Positions 15,179-24,156 of a DNA stretch of 64,000 nt are shown here, one piece after another. Every line of letters begins with the position of its first letter. The first letter of the stretch is position 1. The stretch is from positions 1,054,001-1,118,000 of the forward strand of contig CAWEGR010000005.1 of assembly GCA_963808775.1 (NCBI GenBank), given 5' to 3'. The notes beneath the pieces are model-generated. The model was given only the letters and a program-made list of their open reading frames with translations, was not told the DNA's origin and made no database searches. The position numbers and the translations under genes were made by a program. The DNA is from JACVRW01 sp963808775 (GTDB lineage Bacteria; Actinomycetota; Thermoleophilia; Solirubrobacterales; Thermoleophilaceae).

Positions 15179-17161
15179 ATGGAAGCGAGCACGAGGAGCG
15201 CGTCGGAGCAGGTCGAGGCGGAGATCGCCGAGCTCATCGACCAGGAGGCCTTTGAGCCGCCCGCGGAGTTCACCCAGCAGGCCCTGATCAAGGACAGCTC
15301 GGTCCACGAAGAGGCCGCGCGCGACCCGGTGGCGTGGTGGGAGAAGCAGGCGGAGGCGCTCGACTGGTTCGAGCGCTGGGACACGGCCCTCGACGAGTCC
15401 GACGCGCCCTTCTACAAGTGGTTCACGGGCGGCAAGCTGAACGCCTCCCACAACGCGCTCGACCGCCACGTCGACGCCGGCCGCGGGGACCGCGTCGCCT
15501 TCCATTGGCACGGGGAGGAGGGCGAGCAGCGCGCCGTCACCTACGCGGACCTCCTGGGCGACGTCAAGCGGCTCGCCAACGTGCTCAAGGACCGGGGTGT
15601 CGAGCCCGGCGACGTGGTCGGCATCTACCTGCCGATGATCCCCGAGGTCGCGGTGGCGATGCTCGCCTGCGCGCGCATCGGCGCGCCGCACAACGTCGTC
15701 TTCGGCGGCTTCTCGCCCGACGCCGTCAAGGAGCGCATGCAGTACGCCGAGGCCAAGGCGCTGATCACGGTCGACCAGGCCCGCCGCAAGGGCAAGGCCG
15801 CCGACATCAAGCCGGCGGTCGACGAGTTCCTGGGGGAGACGCCCTCGATCGAGACCGTCGTGGTCGTCCGCAACACGGGCGCCGACGTGCCGATGACGGA
15901 CGGGCGCGACGTCTTCTACGACGAGGCGATCGCCGCGGCGTCGGATGACTGCCCGGCGGAGCCGCTCGACGCCGAGCACCCCCTGTTCGTGCTCTACACG
16001 AGCGGCTCGACGGCGAAGCCGAAGGGGATCCTCCACACGACGGGCGGCTACCTGACCGGCGTGGCGTGGACGTCGAAGTACATCTTCGACCTGAGGCCGG
16101 ATCAGGACGTGTACTGGTGCTCGGCCGACGTCGGCTGGATCACCGGGCACTCCTACATCGTCTACGGCCCGCTCATGAACGGCGTGACCTCCGTGATGTA
16201 CGAGGGCGCCCCCGACTACCCCCAGAAGGACGTCTGGTGGGATCTCTGCGAGCGCTATGGCGTGACGATCTTCTACACCGCGCCGACCGCGATCCGCGCC
16301 TGCATGAAGTGGGGCGTCGAGCACCCGCAGTCGCACGACCTGTCGAAGCTGCGGCTGCTCGGGACGGTGGGCGAGCCGATCAACCCGAAGGCCTGGCTCT
16401 GGTACTGGAAGGTGATCGGCGGCGAGCGTTGCCCCGTGGTCGACACCTGGTGGCAGACGGAGACCGGCCACATCATGATCTCGCCGCTCCCGGGCCTGAC
16501 GTCGGCGAAGCCGGGCTCGGCGACCATGGCGCTGCCCGGGATCGAGGCGCGCGTGCTCGACGAGGACGGCAACGAGGTCGCGGAGGGAGAACAGGGCCTC
16601 CTCGCCCTGCTGCGCCCGTGGCCGGGGATGCTCCGCACCCTCTACCGCGACCCCGATCGCTTCCGCGAGACCTACTTCTCGAAGTGGGACGAGACGCGCT
16701 ACTACGTCGGCGACGCGGCGCGCAAGGACAAGGACGGCTACATCTGGGTGATCGGGCGAGCCGACGACGCGGTCAACGTCTCCGGCCACCTGCTGTCGAC
16801 CGCCGAGGTCGAGTCGGCGATCGTCTCGCACCAGAAGGTCGCCGAGGCCGCGGTGATCGGCATGTCGGACGAGGACACCGGGCAGGCGATCTGCGCCTTC
16901 GTGATCCTCGAGGGCGACCTCGAGGGGAGCGAGGACCTCGAGGGCGAGGTGCGCGAGGAGGTGGCGCGGCGGATCGGCAAGCTGGCCCGGCCGAAGCGGA
17001 TCCTCTGGACAGCGGACGTGCCGAAGACGCGCTCCGGCAAGATCATGCGGCGCCTGCTGCGCGACATCGCCGAGGGGCGCGAGCTCGGCGACGTGACGAC
17101 GCTGCGCGAGCCCGGGGTGATGAAGGACCTCGAGGACAAGTGGGGCGGCGACGAGGCTTGA
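15179..17161 (+). CDS. acsA: Acetyl-coenzyme A synthetase
   Basis: Activates acetate with ATP and CoA through acetyl-AMP (EC 6.2.1.1). The 660-aa product has the P-loop-like AMP motif YTSGSTAKPKGILHTTGGY, the adenylate motif DTWWQTETGHIMISP, YYVGDAARKDKDGYIWVIGR and the C-terminal SGKIMRRLLRDIA, whose Lys is the known acetylation control site in this family. Length matches the family (about 650 aa). The ATG at 15179 sits 11 bases after the preceding stop. Its place after a DUF485/symporter pair makes an acetate uptake-and-activation operon. Confidence 0.95.
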   Translation: MEASTRSASEQVEAEIAELIDQEAFEPPAEFTQQALIKDSSVHEEAARDPVAWWEKQAEALDWFERWDTALDESDAPFYKWFTGGKLNASHNALDRHVDAGRGDRVAFHWHGEEGEQRAVTYADLLGDVKRLANVLKDRGVEPGDVVGIYLPMIPEVAVAMLACARIGAPHNVVFGGFSPDAVKERMQYAEAKALITVDQARRKGKAADIKPAVDEFLGETPSIETVVVVRNTGADVPMTDGRDVFYDEAIAAASDDCPAEPLDAEHPLFVLYTSGSTAKPKGILHTTGGYLTGVAWTSKYIFDLRPDQDVYWCSADVGWITGHSYIVYGPLMNGVTSVMYEGAPDYPQKDVWWDLCERYGVTIFYTAPTAIRACMKWGVEHPQSHDLSKLRLLGTVGEPINPKAWLWYWKVIGGERCPVVDTWWQTETGHIMISPLPGLTSAKPGSATMALPGIEARVLDEDGNEVAEGEQGLLALLRPWPGMLRTLYRDPDRFRETYFSKWDETRYYVGDAARKDKDGYIWVIGRADDAVNVSGHLLSTAEVESAIVSHQKVAEAAVIGMSDEDTGQAICAFVILEGDLEGSEDLEGEVREEVARRIGKLARPKRILWTADVPKTRSGKIMRRLLRDIAEGRELGDVTTLREPGVMKDLEDKWGGDEA

Positions 17162-17162
17162 C

Positions 17163-17184
17163 AGATACCGGGCACCCGGTGTCT
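17163..17184 (+). terminator. Hairpin after acsA
   Basis: The inverted repeat AGATACCGG-GCAC-CCGGTGTCT begins just after the acsA stop. No T-run follows, so it is a candidate terminator only. Confidence 0.5.
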
Positions 17185-17223
17185 GATGGGCCCGGTCTAA
17201 GCCCCAACTCGGGAGGATTGCTG

Positions 17224-17569
17224 ATGTTTCGCAGGACCCTGGCCCTGACCTGCGCCGGTCGCGCTGGCGCTGGCGGCGGCGGCCCCGGCGTACGCCTTCG
17301 ACTGTTCGGTCGCCAAGAAGCCGGCGAGCGCCGGCTCCGTCGGCGTCATCGACATCAACACGGGCGAGTTCACGCCCACGAAGAACAACCCAGGCACCGA
17401 GGAGAAGCCGCACGGCGGGTTCGTCGCGCTCACCGATGGCGAGAACGTGAACACGAGCACGTTCCTGCACGCGCCGCAGGGCGTCCTGCCGCCGTCGCGC
17501 GAGGGCGGCTCGCAGTACAACTGCGACGGCAAGGGCCTCGACTCGCTGGAGCAGTGCTTCGGCGGCTAG
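17224..17569 (+). CDS. Small secreted protein, frame change in signal peptide
   Basis: The ATG at 17224 follows GGGAGGATT and starts MFRRTLALTCA; the frame then must change by one base near 17260 to continue as LALAAAAPAYAFDCSVAKKP and on to a stop at 17569. The mature part has few landmarks (GSVGVIDINTGEF, FVALTDGENVNTSTFLH, two or three Cys). It is a roughly 110-aa exported protein of unknown function. The good ribosome-binding site and coherent signal peptide argue for a real gene with an indel. Confidence 0.6.
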
Positions 17570-17602
17570 GGCGGTAAGCGGCGGGGCGTAGGATCCCGCC
17601 CA

Positions 17603-18610
17603 ATGCGCTACGTGATCACCGGCGGGTCGGGCTACATCGGATCCCGGCTCGTCGACCACCTCTCGCGGCGCGAGGACACCGAGCGGATCGTCATCTGCGA
17701 CCTCGCGCCGCCGAGAGGCGGCTACAAGCCGAAGACCCAGTTCGAGCAGCTCGACGTGCGTGACGGCGAGGCCGTGCGCGCGGTCCTCGAGAGCTCGGGG
17801 GCGGACGCCCTCGTCCACCTCGCCTTCATCCTCAACCCCTCCCACGACGAGGGGCTGATGTACGACGTCGACGTCAACGGCACGCACAACGTGCTCGAGG
17901 CGGCCTCGGCCGCCGGCACGGGCCAGGTGCTCGTGACCTCGTCGTCGACGGCCTACGGCGCCTTTCCCGACAACCCCGTGCCGATCACCGAGGAGCAACC
18001 GGTGCGCGGCGTGGCGGAGTTCTCGTACGCGCGCGACAAGACGGAGTCCGACCGGCTCTGCCAGCTCTGGGCCGAGCGACATCCGGAGCGAGTGATGACG
18101 ATCGTGCGCCCGTGCATCGTGTTCGGGCCGAACGTGGACAACTACCTGGTCCGGCTGTGGACGAAGCAGCCGTTCGCGGTCGACGCCGGGACGCTCGACG
18201 GCCAGATCCAGTTCGTGCACGAGGACGACGTGGTCGAGGCGATCACGACGTTGCTCGAGGGCCGCCACGCGGGCGCGTTCAACGTGGCGGGCGACGGGCT
18301 GATGACGCTGCGCGAGTGCGCGGAGGTCGTGGACAGCCCGATCCGCAAGATGCCGATGCGCGCATACCGCGGCCTCGCGCGGGCGATGTGGCGGGCGCGC
18401 CTGTCGGAGGCGCCGCCAGGTCAGATCGCGTTTGCCGAGCACCCCTGGATCGTCTCGGCGGAGAAGCTGAAGAGCGCGACCGGCTGGCATCCGCGGCACA
18501 CGAGCCGCGAGACGTTCGAGGTGACGATGCGGGCGCACGGAAAGCTGCCGCCGGCAGGCGAGCCCGCCCAGGGCGCGCGGCGACCCAGAGCTATACTCGG
18601 CCGCTCTCCC
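17603..18610 (+). CDS. NAD-dependent epimerase/dehydratase, 3' end undefined
   Basis: A short-chain (extended SDR) sugar-nucleotide epimerase-type enzyme: Rossmann motif GGSGYIGSRLVDHL at the N-terminus, DVNGTHNVLEAA, the Ser-Tyr-Lys catalytic set in TSSSTAYG and FSYARDKTE, and IVRPCIVFGPNVDNYL. The substrate cannot be assigned. Homology ends near FEVTMRAHGKLP (about 18550), but no stop follows in this frame before tRNA-Val; the frame runs through the tRNA into the phosphoesterase gene as a 595-codon artefact. The end given is the base before the tRNA; an indel near the 3' end is likely. Confidence 0.82.
18592..18597 (+). promoter_or_regulatory. -10 element of tRNA-Val
   Basis: TATACT in the context AGCTATACTCGGCCG ends 13 bases before the tRNA-Val 5' end. 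The ten bases GCTATACTCG are repeated before infC. Confidence 0.6.
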
Positions 18611-18683
18611 GGGCCGTTAGCTCAGCTGGGAGAGCGCCGGCTCGACAAGCCGGAGGTCGCTGGTTCGAGCCCAGCACGGCCCA
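18611..18683 (+). tRNA. tRNA-Val (anticodon GAC)
   Basis: A full cloverleaf: acceptor GGGCCGT pairs with ACGGCCC, discriminator A, D-arm TAGCTCAGCTGGGAGAGC, anticodon stem CCGGC/GCCGG with loop TCGACAA (anticodon GAC), T-arm CTGGTTCGAGCCCAG. CCA is not encoded. Confidence 0.96.
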
Positions 18684-18712
18684 TCCGCCGCAGCGTGCCA
18701 GGAGCGCCGCTT

Positions 18713-19390
18713 GTGCTCGCCCTGCTCTACGACATCCACGGGAACCTCCCGGCACTCGAGGCGGTGCTCGACGACTGCCCGGCCGAGCGCTTCCTGCTCG
18801 GCGGCGACTACGTGGTCGCGGGCGCCTGGCCGGCCGAGACGCTCGACCGCCTGCGGGAGCTCGACGCGACCTGGATCCGCGGCAACACCGATCGCTGGCT
18901 CGAGGACGCCCCGGACGCCCCGGCGGCTGTCCAGGGCCCGCTCGCGTATGCGCGCGGGCGGCTCGGCGAGGAGCGCGTGGCGGAGCTCGCCGCCCTGCAG
19001 GAGACGGTCGAGATCGACGGCACGCTCTACTGCCACGCCTCGCCGCACTCGGACATGGAGAGCTTCCCGGAGGACGAGGAGGCCGGCGTGGAGGCCGACC
19101 CGCCGCTGCTCCAGGGCGTGAGCGCGCCGCGCGTCGTCTTCGGCCACACGCACCTGCAGTTCGCCCGGCCGGGGCCGGGGGGACTGGAGCTCATCAACCC
19201 CGGCAGCGTGGGGCTCCCCTGGGATCACGACCACCGCGCCGCCTACGGCCTCGTCCACGACGACGGCCGCTACGAGAAGCGCCGCGTCGAGTACGACTGG
19301 CGCCGCTCCGCGGCCGCGGCCCGCGAGCACGTGGACGACCTGGTGGCCAGGCGAATCGAGCAGGCCCGCTTCGACCCCACCCCGTGCTAG
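18713..19390 (+). CDS. Metallophosphoesterase (calcineurin-like, YfcE/MJ0936-type)
   Basis: A 225-aa single-domain phosphoesterase with all binuclear-metal motifs in order: D-x-H in LLYDIHGNLPALEA, GD in LLGGDYVVAG, GN in WIRGNTDRW, His in LYCHASPH and GHTH in VVFGHTHLQF, then INPGSVGLPWD. Such enzymes hydrolyse phosphodiesters; the substrate is unknown. The GTG at 18713 is preceded by AGGAG nine bases upstream. It follows tRNA-Val directly. Confidence 0.88.
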   Translation: MLALLYDIHGNLPALEAVLDDCPAERFLLGGDYVVAGAWPAETLDRLRELDATWIRGNTDRWLEDAPDAPAAVQGPLAYARGRLGEERVAELAALQETVEIDGTLYCHASPHSDMESFPEDEEAGVEADPPLLQGVSAPRVVFGHTHLQFARPGPGGLELINPGSVGLPWDHDHRAAYGLVHDDGRYEKRRVEYDWRRSAAAAREHVDDLVARRIEQARFDPTPC

Positions 19391-19401
19391 CGTGACCCGC
19401 G

Positions 19402-20025
19402 GTGCGCCTGTCGAACGTCATCGCGCCGCGCGATAGGGAGTTCTTCGATCTCTTCGAGGAGGCGGGCGGCAACATCCTGCGGGCGGCCGGGCTGCTCGAG
19501 GAGATGCTGCTCAACTTCCCCGAGCGCAACGATCTGTCGCGCGACATCCTGCTCTGCGAGCAGGAGGGCGACCGCATCACCCACGACATCCTCCAGCGGC
19601 TCAATCAGACGTTCGTCACGCCGATCGACCGCGAGGACATTCACGAGCTGGCGGGAGCGCTCGACGACGTGGTCGACTACACCGAGGAAGTGGCTGACTA
19701 CCTCGGCCTGTACAAGATCGAGGCGCCGATGGCGCAGTCGCAGGAGCTCGCCAAGGTCCTGCATGCGGCCTCGCGCCAGATCTCCGACGTCATGCCGCGC
19801 CTGCGCGGCTTCAAGGACATCTCCCACTTCACGGTCGAGATCAACCGGCTCGAGAACGACGGCGACCGGATAGTGCGCGAGGCGATCGCCTCCCTGTTCG
19901 ACACGGGGATCGACCCGATGGTCGTGATCCGCTGGAAGGACATCTTCGAGCGCCTCGAGGAGGCGATCGACGCGACGGAGAAGGTCGCGAACATCCTCGA
20001 GGGCATCGTCATCAAGAACTCCTGA
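19402..20025 (+). CDS. DUF47 / PhoU-like phosphate transport accessory protein
   Basis: A 207-aa all-helical protein of the DUF47 family: REFFDLFEEAGGNILRAAGL, EQEGDRITHDILQRLNQTFV, TPIDREDIHELAGALDDVVD and RWKDIFERLEEAIDATEKVANILEG (quoted in parts). PhoU-like proteins of this type regulate low-affinity Pit phosphate transporters, and a pit gene starts 10 bases after this stop. The GTG at 19402 starts 11 bases after the preceding gene. Confidence 0.9.
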   Translation: MRLSNVIAPRDREFFDLFEEAGGNILRAAGLLEEMLLNFPERNDLSRDILLCEQEGDRITHDILQRLNQTFVTPIDREDIHELAGALDDVVDYTEEVADYLGLYKIEAPMAQSQELAKVLHAASRQISDVMPRLRGFKDISHFTVEINRLENDGDRIVREAIASLFDTGIDPMVVIRWKDIFERLEEAIDATEKVANILEGIVIKNS

Positions 20026-20035
20026 CGCGAGGCTT

Positions 20036-21158
20036 ATGGGCGCCGACGTAATCGTCGTCATCGTGGTCGCAACGGCGCTCGCGTTCGACTTCACCAACGG
20101 GTTCCACGACACCGCGAACGTCGTGGCGACCTCCATCTCCACGCGCGCGATGGCGCCCCGGATCGCGGTCGGCTACGCGGCGATCCTCAACTTCGCCGGC
20201 GCGTTCATCTCGCTGCAGGTGGCCGCCACCGTGGCGAACGACGTGGTCGATGCCAGCTCGATCACGCTGCTCGCGGTGTTCGCCGGCCTGGTCGGGGCGA
20301 TCGCCTGGAACCTGATCACCTGGTGGTTCGGGCTCCCGTCGAGTTCCTCTCACGCCCTGATCGGCGGGATTGTGGGTGCCGTGCTCGTGGCGGAGGGTCC
20401 GAGCGCGATCTTCTTCGAGGAGGGCATCCTCGGCAAGGTCATGATCCCGGCCGTGGTCGCTCCGATCCTCGCGTTCGTGGTCGGCGGTCTCTCGATCCTG
20501 TTCCTCTACCGGATCGTCGGCAGACTGCGGCCGGGCCCGGTGACGGGCGGCTTCCGCCTCGGCCAGGTCATCTCGGGCGGTCTGCTCGCGCTCGCGCACG
20601 GCACGAACGACGCTCAGAAGACGATGGGCGTGATCGCGCTTGCGCTCGTTGCCAACGGATCGATCTCGGAGAGCGACTTCCATATCCCGGACTGGGTCGT
20701 CGTCTCCTCCGCGCTCGCGATCGCGCTTGGGCACCTACGCGGGCGGCTGGCGCATCATCAAGACGATGGGCAGCCGCATCCACAAGATGGACACCGCACA
20801 GGGCTTCGCCGCACAGGGCGCCGGGGCCACGGTGATCCTGTCGGCGTCCCAGGTGGGATTCCCGCTCTCGACGACTCACACGATCTCGGGCGCCGTGATC
20901 GGCTCGGGCGCGGCCAAGCGCCTCTCGGCCGTGCGCTGGGGCGTGGCGGGCAACATCGTGATCGCGTGGATCCTGACCCTGCCGGGCGCCGCGACGATCG
21001 GCGCGGTGACCTACCTCGTGACCCGCGCCTTCGGCACCGGAGCGGCGGGGCCGATCGTCGTATCGGCGCTGATCGTGGTCGGCTCGGCGGTCATGTTCGT
21101 GCGCCGCGCGCAGGGCAGGTCGCCCGGCGCGCCGTCCGCCACCCCGGAGAGCGCATGA
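20036..21158 (+). CDS. pit: Inorganic phosphate transporter Pit family, one frame change
   Basis: A low-affinity phosphate (metal-phosphate) symporter with the duplicated PHO-4 signatures: FDFTNGFHDTANVVATS near the start and ALAHGTNDAQKTMGVIA in the middle, plus GLPSSSSHALIGG and GFPLSTTHTISGAVIG. The first frame runs to about 20733 (SSALAIALG) and the second continues LGTYAGGWRIIKTMG from the same bases, so one base is gained or lost in CTTGGGCACC. Nothing is missing. It is coupled to the DUF47 gene upstream. Confidence 0.9.
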
Positions 21159-21394
21159 TCGCGACCATCGTCGACGCGAGCGACCTGCTGCACGTGGTCT
21201 GGGTCTCGCTCGCCGCGGGCGTGGGCGTGACCGCGATCTACGGGATCGCGATCGTCGGCGGCACGCGCGCGCTCGAGTTCGCCAAAGCGGGCCGGCCGGG
21301 CGGGGCGATCGTTTTCGGAGCGCTCGGAGTGCTGGCGATGGCGGTCGTGCTCGGCGCGATCGTCCTCGGGATCGTCGCGCTGATTCACCGCTAG
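21155..21394 (+). CDS. Small two-helix membrane protein
   Basis: A 79-aa protein with two hydrophobic helices (LLHVVWVSLAAGVGVTAIYG and IVFGALGVLAMAVVLGAIVL). The ATG overlaps the pit stop by 4 bases, so it is co-transcribed and may be an accessory of the phosphate transporter. No family recognised. Confidence 0.7.
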   Translation: MIATIVDASDLLHVVWVSLAAGVGVTAIYGIAIVGGTRALEFAKAGRPGGAIVFGALGVLAMAVVLGAIVLGIVALIHR

Positions 21395-22470
21395 CGCGTC
21401 GCGAGCTCCACGAGCCGGCTGAGGTCCTCCTCGTTCGACCAGCCTCCCACCGACGCGCGCACGCGCGAGGTGTTCGGCAGCGAGCGGATCACGACGCCCT
21501 GGGCGGACGCGTCCTCCACGAGCCGCTCCGGGTCGGGCACGTCGAACGCGACGAGCGTCGACTCGCCGCGGGGCGCAACGTCGACGCCGCGCCCCGCGAG
21601 CTCGGCGGCGAGCCGCGCCGCCCCGTCGAGCGCGGCGCGCTGAGCCGCTTCGATCCCGTTCGCCTCGAGTGCGTCGAGGGCGCCATGGGCGAAGGCGAGC
21701 TGGTGCGCCGCGCCGAGGCCGGTGCCGAGCCGCCGCGCGTCCTCGTGGAGGGCGGAATCGAGGGCGCGGTTCGGGTCCTCGAGCACGTGGTAGCCCGGCC
21801 ACGGCGCCGTGAGCTCGGCGCAGGTCTCTGCCCGCGCGTACAGGTAGCCGAGGCCGTTCGGCCCGCACATCCACTTCTGCCCGGAGGCCGCGTAGAAGTC
21901 GCAGCCGAGGGAGTGCAGGTCGAGCGGAACCGCTCCGAGCCCCTGGGCGCCGTCGAGCAGGACGGTGGCGCCCGACGCCACGAGCGCCGCCACGTCAGCC
22001 ACCCGCCCGGTCATCCACGAGATGTGCGAACACGCCACGAGGCGGGTGGAGGGACGGACCTCACTCGCGAGCTCGTCGAACGGGACGACCCGCAGCTCGA
22101 TCCCGCGCATCTTGCGCGCGACCGCGAGCGGCGCGAGCAGGCCCGGGTGCTCCTCGTCGCTCGTCACCACCTCGTCGCCGGGGCGCAGGTCGAGCGCGAG
22201 CAGGGCCGCGTTGATGCCGTCGGTCGTGGCGCCCGTGACCGTGACCTCCTCCGGCGCGGCGCCCGCGAGCTGCGCCACCCGCTCGCGCAGCCGGACGTCC
22301 GAGGCGACCACCTCCTCGAAGAAGTCGTGCGACCCGCGCCCGCGCTCCGCCTGACGGCGCAGCGATTCCGTCGCCGCCTCGACGCCGCGCCGTGGCACCG
22401 GCCCGGCGGTGCCGGCGTTGAGGTAGGCGAGGCGCTCGAGCGCCGGGAACTCGTCACGGAGGGTCTTCAC
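21391..22470 (-). CDS. Class V aminotransferase (cysteine desulfurase-like)
   Basis: A 359-aa fold-type I PLP enzyme. It starts VKTLRDEFPALERLAYLNAG, typical of SufS/Csd-like and isopenicillin-epimerase-like proteins. Other landmarks are TGATTDGINAALLALDL, the Asp that contacts PLP in ATVLLDGAQGLGAVP and the PLP-binding Lys in AASGQKWMCGPNGLGYLY. The C-terminus (NTSRVRASVGGWSNEEDLSRL) matches the family. The reaction could be desulfuration or epimerisation and cannot be fixed from sequence. The GTG at 22470 is chosen; upstream open frame to 24042 is shadow of other genes. Confidence 0.85.
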   Translation of the reverse strand: MKTLRDEFPALERLAYLNAGTAGPVPRRGVEAATESLRRQAERGRGSHDFFEEVVASDVRLRERVAQLAGAAPEEVTVTGATTDGINAALLALDLRPGDEVVTSDEEHPGLLAPLAVARKMRGIELRVVPFDELASEVRPSTRLVACSHISWMTGRVADVAALVASGATVLLDGAQGLGAVPLDLHSLGCDFYAASGQKWMCGPNGLGYLYARAETCAELTAPWPGYHVLEDPNRALDSALHEDARRLGTGLGAAHQLAFAHGALDALEANGIEAAQRAALDGAARLAAELAGRGVDVAPRGESTLVAFDVPDPERLVEDASAQGVVIRSLPNTSRVRASVGGWSNEEDLSRLVELATR

Positions 22471-22478
22471 GGCGCCGG

Positions 22479-22486
22479 AATATAGG
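22479..22486. promoter_or_regulatory. Overlapping divergent -10 elements
   Basis: In the 27-bp gap between the aminotransferase and the metallo-hydrolase, AATATAGG gives TATAGG on the plus strand, 11 bases before the ATG at 22498, and TATATT on the minus strand, 8 bases before the GTG at 22470. The spacing suggests leaderless or near-leaderless transcripts. Confidence 0.4.
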
Positions 22487-22497
22487 CTGAGCCGACA

Positions 22498-23238
22498 ATG
22501 ATCATCGAGCGCTCCATGCACCCCGACTGGCTGTCGAACACCTACCTCGTGGCGGACGAGGAGGGCGGCACCGCTGTCGCCATCGACGCCGGCGGGCCGA
22601 GCGGTCCGCTGTTCGAGGCGGTCGACCGGCTCGGGGTGAACGTGACGCACCTGCTGCTCACGCACCACCACCACGACCACGTGGCCGAGGCCGACGCCTG
22701 GCGCACGCGCTACGGAGTCGAGACCCTGGCGCACCCCATCGAGGCGGACCTGCTCGAGGGAGTCGACAGGACGATCGAGCCGGGCGAGACGCTCAGCGCC
22801 GGCGGTCTCGAGATCGGATCGCTGCTGACACCCGGCCACACCGCCGGGATGCTCAACTTCGTCGTCAACGACGGCGACGTGTTCACGGGCGACACGCTCT
22901 TCCAGGGCTCCGTGGGCGGGGTCCGCGCGCCCGGGTCCACCTCGTTCGAGGACCTGCGCGGCTCGATCATGGACGTGCTGATGCAGCTCCCGAAGGACAC
23001 GCGCCTGCACCCCGGTCACACCGAGCCCACGACGGTGGGGGAGGAGTGGGAGTCGAACGCGTTCGTCCGGCTCTGGCGCGGGCTCGACGAGGAGGGCACC
23101 GAGCCCTGCACCGTCGAGGGCGAGGAGGCCACCCTCGTGCTGTGGGCGCCCGACTACGACGGCGGACACAAGGCCTGGGTGCGCTGGCCCGACGGCAAGG
23201 ACGACATCGTGCCCGGCAGCCGCGTCGAGCGCGGCTGA
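22498..23238 (+). CDS. Metallo-beta-lactamase-fold hydrolase (glyoxalase II-like)
   Basis: A 246-aa MBL-fold enzyme with the zinc motif THHHHDHVAEADAW, LLTPGHTAGMLNF, the bridging Asp in DVFTGDTLFQGSVGG and HPGHTEPT. This order matches hydroxyacylglutathione hydrolase-like proteins. The last 55 residues (from WRGLDEEG) carry an added beta-rich tail not found in glyoxalase II, so the substrate may differ. It is transcribed divergently from the aminotransferase. Confidence 0.85.
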   Translation: MIIERSMHPDWLSNTYLVADEEGGTAVAIDAGGPSGPLFEAVDRLGVNVTHLLLTHHHHDHVAEADAWRTRYGVETLAHPIEADLLEGVDRTIEPGETLSAGGLEIGSLLTPGHTAGMLNFVVNDGDVFTGDTLFQGSVGGVRAPGSTSFEDLRGSIMDVLMQLPKDTRLHPGHTEPTTVGEEWESNAFVRLWRGLDEEGTEPCTVEGEEATLVLWAPDYDGGHKAWVRWPDGKDDIVPGSRVERG

Positions 23239-23253
23239 GCGAGCGCGGGGCTG

Positions 23254-24156
23254 GTGGACGCCGCGCCGGCCGCGCTGTTCGGCCGCCTGATCGATCACGC
23301 CGCGCTGTTCCCGCCGGCGCGCATGGAGATGGACGCCGCCCTCGCCGAGGATCGGGCGGCCCGCGCGGACGAGCACGCGTGGATGCTCGGGCGCTTCATC
23401 TGCCCGGCATCCCGGCTCGAGGAGCTGCGCGGCGCGTCGGGTGGCTGGGAGGGCGCTCCCGCGCTGTCGGTCGTGCTCGACGGCGCCGGCGCCGCGTCCG
23501 AGGAGGAGTGGCCGGCGGCCGTGGCCGCCGACGCCGCGCTCGTGGCGGGCGCCGCCCGCGACGGGGCACGTGTCGAGGCGGTCGAGCTGCGCCTGCCCGC
23601 GCCGCGTCCCGCCTCGTCCGACCTGATCGCCGCGCGCTCCGCGCTCGCGCCGCTCGGCGTCGAGGTCTACCTCGAGCTCGTGCCCGGGGAGCGCTGGCGC
23701 GACAGCCTGCCCGCCGCCATCGGCGCGGCCGCCGCGGTCGGCGCGCGCGTCAAGCTGCGCTGCGGGGGCGAGACGGCCGAGGCCTTCCCGCCCGTCGAGC
23801 TCGTGGCGCTCGTGATCGCGTCCTGCCGCGGCGCCGGGGTGGCGTTCAAGGCGACCGCCGGGCTGCACCACCCGATTCGGCACGTCGAACCGGGTACTGG
23901 CTTCCACATGCACGGATTCCTCAACCTGCTCGCCGCGTCGAGCCTGCCCGACGCCACCCGCGCCGACCTCGAAGGGGTGCTCGCGGAGGAGGACCCGTCC
24001 GCGTTCGCGGTCGAGCCGGAGCGCCTCCACGCGGGAGCCCACAGCGTCAGCGCCGAAGAGATCCGGCGCGCGCGCTCGGAGCTGTTCGTGGGCTACGGGA
24101 GCTGCTCCTGGCGTGAGCCGGTCGAGGACCTCGAGCGTCTGGGGATGCTGCCGTGA
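23254..24156 (+). CDS. Conserved protein of unknown function paired with fumarylacetoacetase
   Basis: A 300-aa, Ala-rich soluble protein with a possible beta/alpha-barrel pattern: DHAALFPPARMEMDAALAED at the N-terminus, VKLRCGGETAEAFPP, GVAFKATAGLHHPIRHVE and GFHMHGFLNLLAASS. Two His-rich segments in the latter half could bind metal. I do not recognise a named family. Its stop overlaps the start of the fumarylacetoacetase gene by 4 bases, so a role in the same aromatic or sugar-acid pathway is possible. The start is the GTG at 23254. Confidence 0.7.
   Translation: MDAAPAALFGRLIDHAALFPPARMEMDAALAEDRAARADEHAWMLGRFICPASRLEELRGASGGWEGAPALSVVLDGAGAASEEEWPAAVAADAALVAGAARDGARVEAVELRLPAPRPASSDLIAARSALAPLGVEVYLELVPGERWRDSLPAAIGAAAAVGARVKLRCGGETAEAFPPVELVALVIASCRGAGVAFKATAGLHHPIRHVEPGTGFHMHGFLNLLAASSLPDATRADLEGVLAEEDPSAFAVEPERLHAGAHSVSAEEIRRARSELFVGYGSCSWREPVEDLERLGMLP

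Noticed and set aside
14423..18538. Very long open frame on the minus strand (about 1,370 codons) opposite the amidotransferase, acsA and epimerase.
   Set aside because: It is antisense to three genes with clear active-site motifs; its Arg/His/Asp-rich text is the usual mirror of GC-rich codon bias.
17603..19390. A 595-residue epimerase-phosphoesterase fusion protein.
   Set aside because: The junction is a complete tRNA-Val gene and the phosphoesterase has its own ribosome-binding site and GTG start.
21391..24042. An 883-codon minus-strand frame extending the aminotransferase.
   Set aside because: Upstream of 22470 it is antisense to the metallo-hydrolase and the FAH-partner gene; family homology starts at the GTG at 22470.
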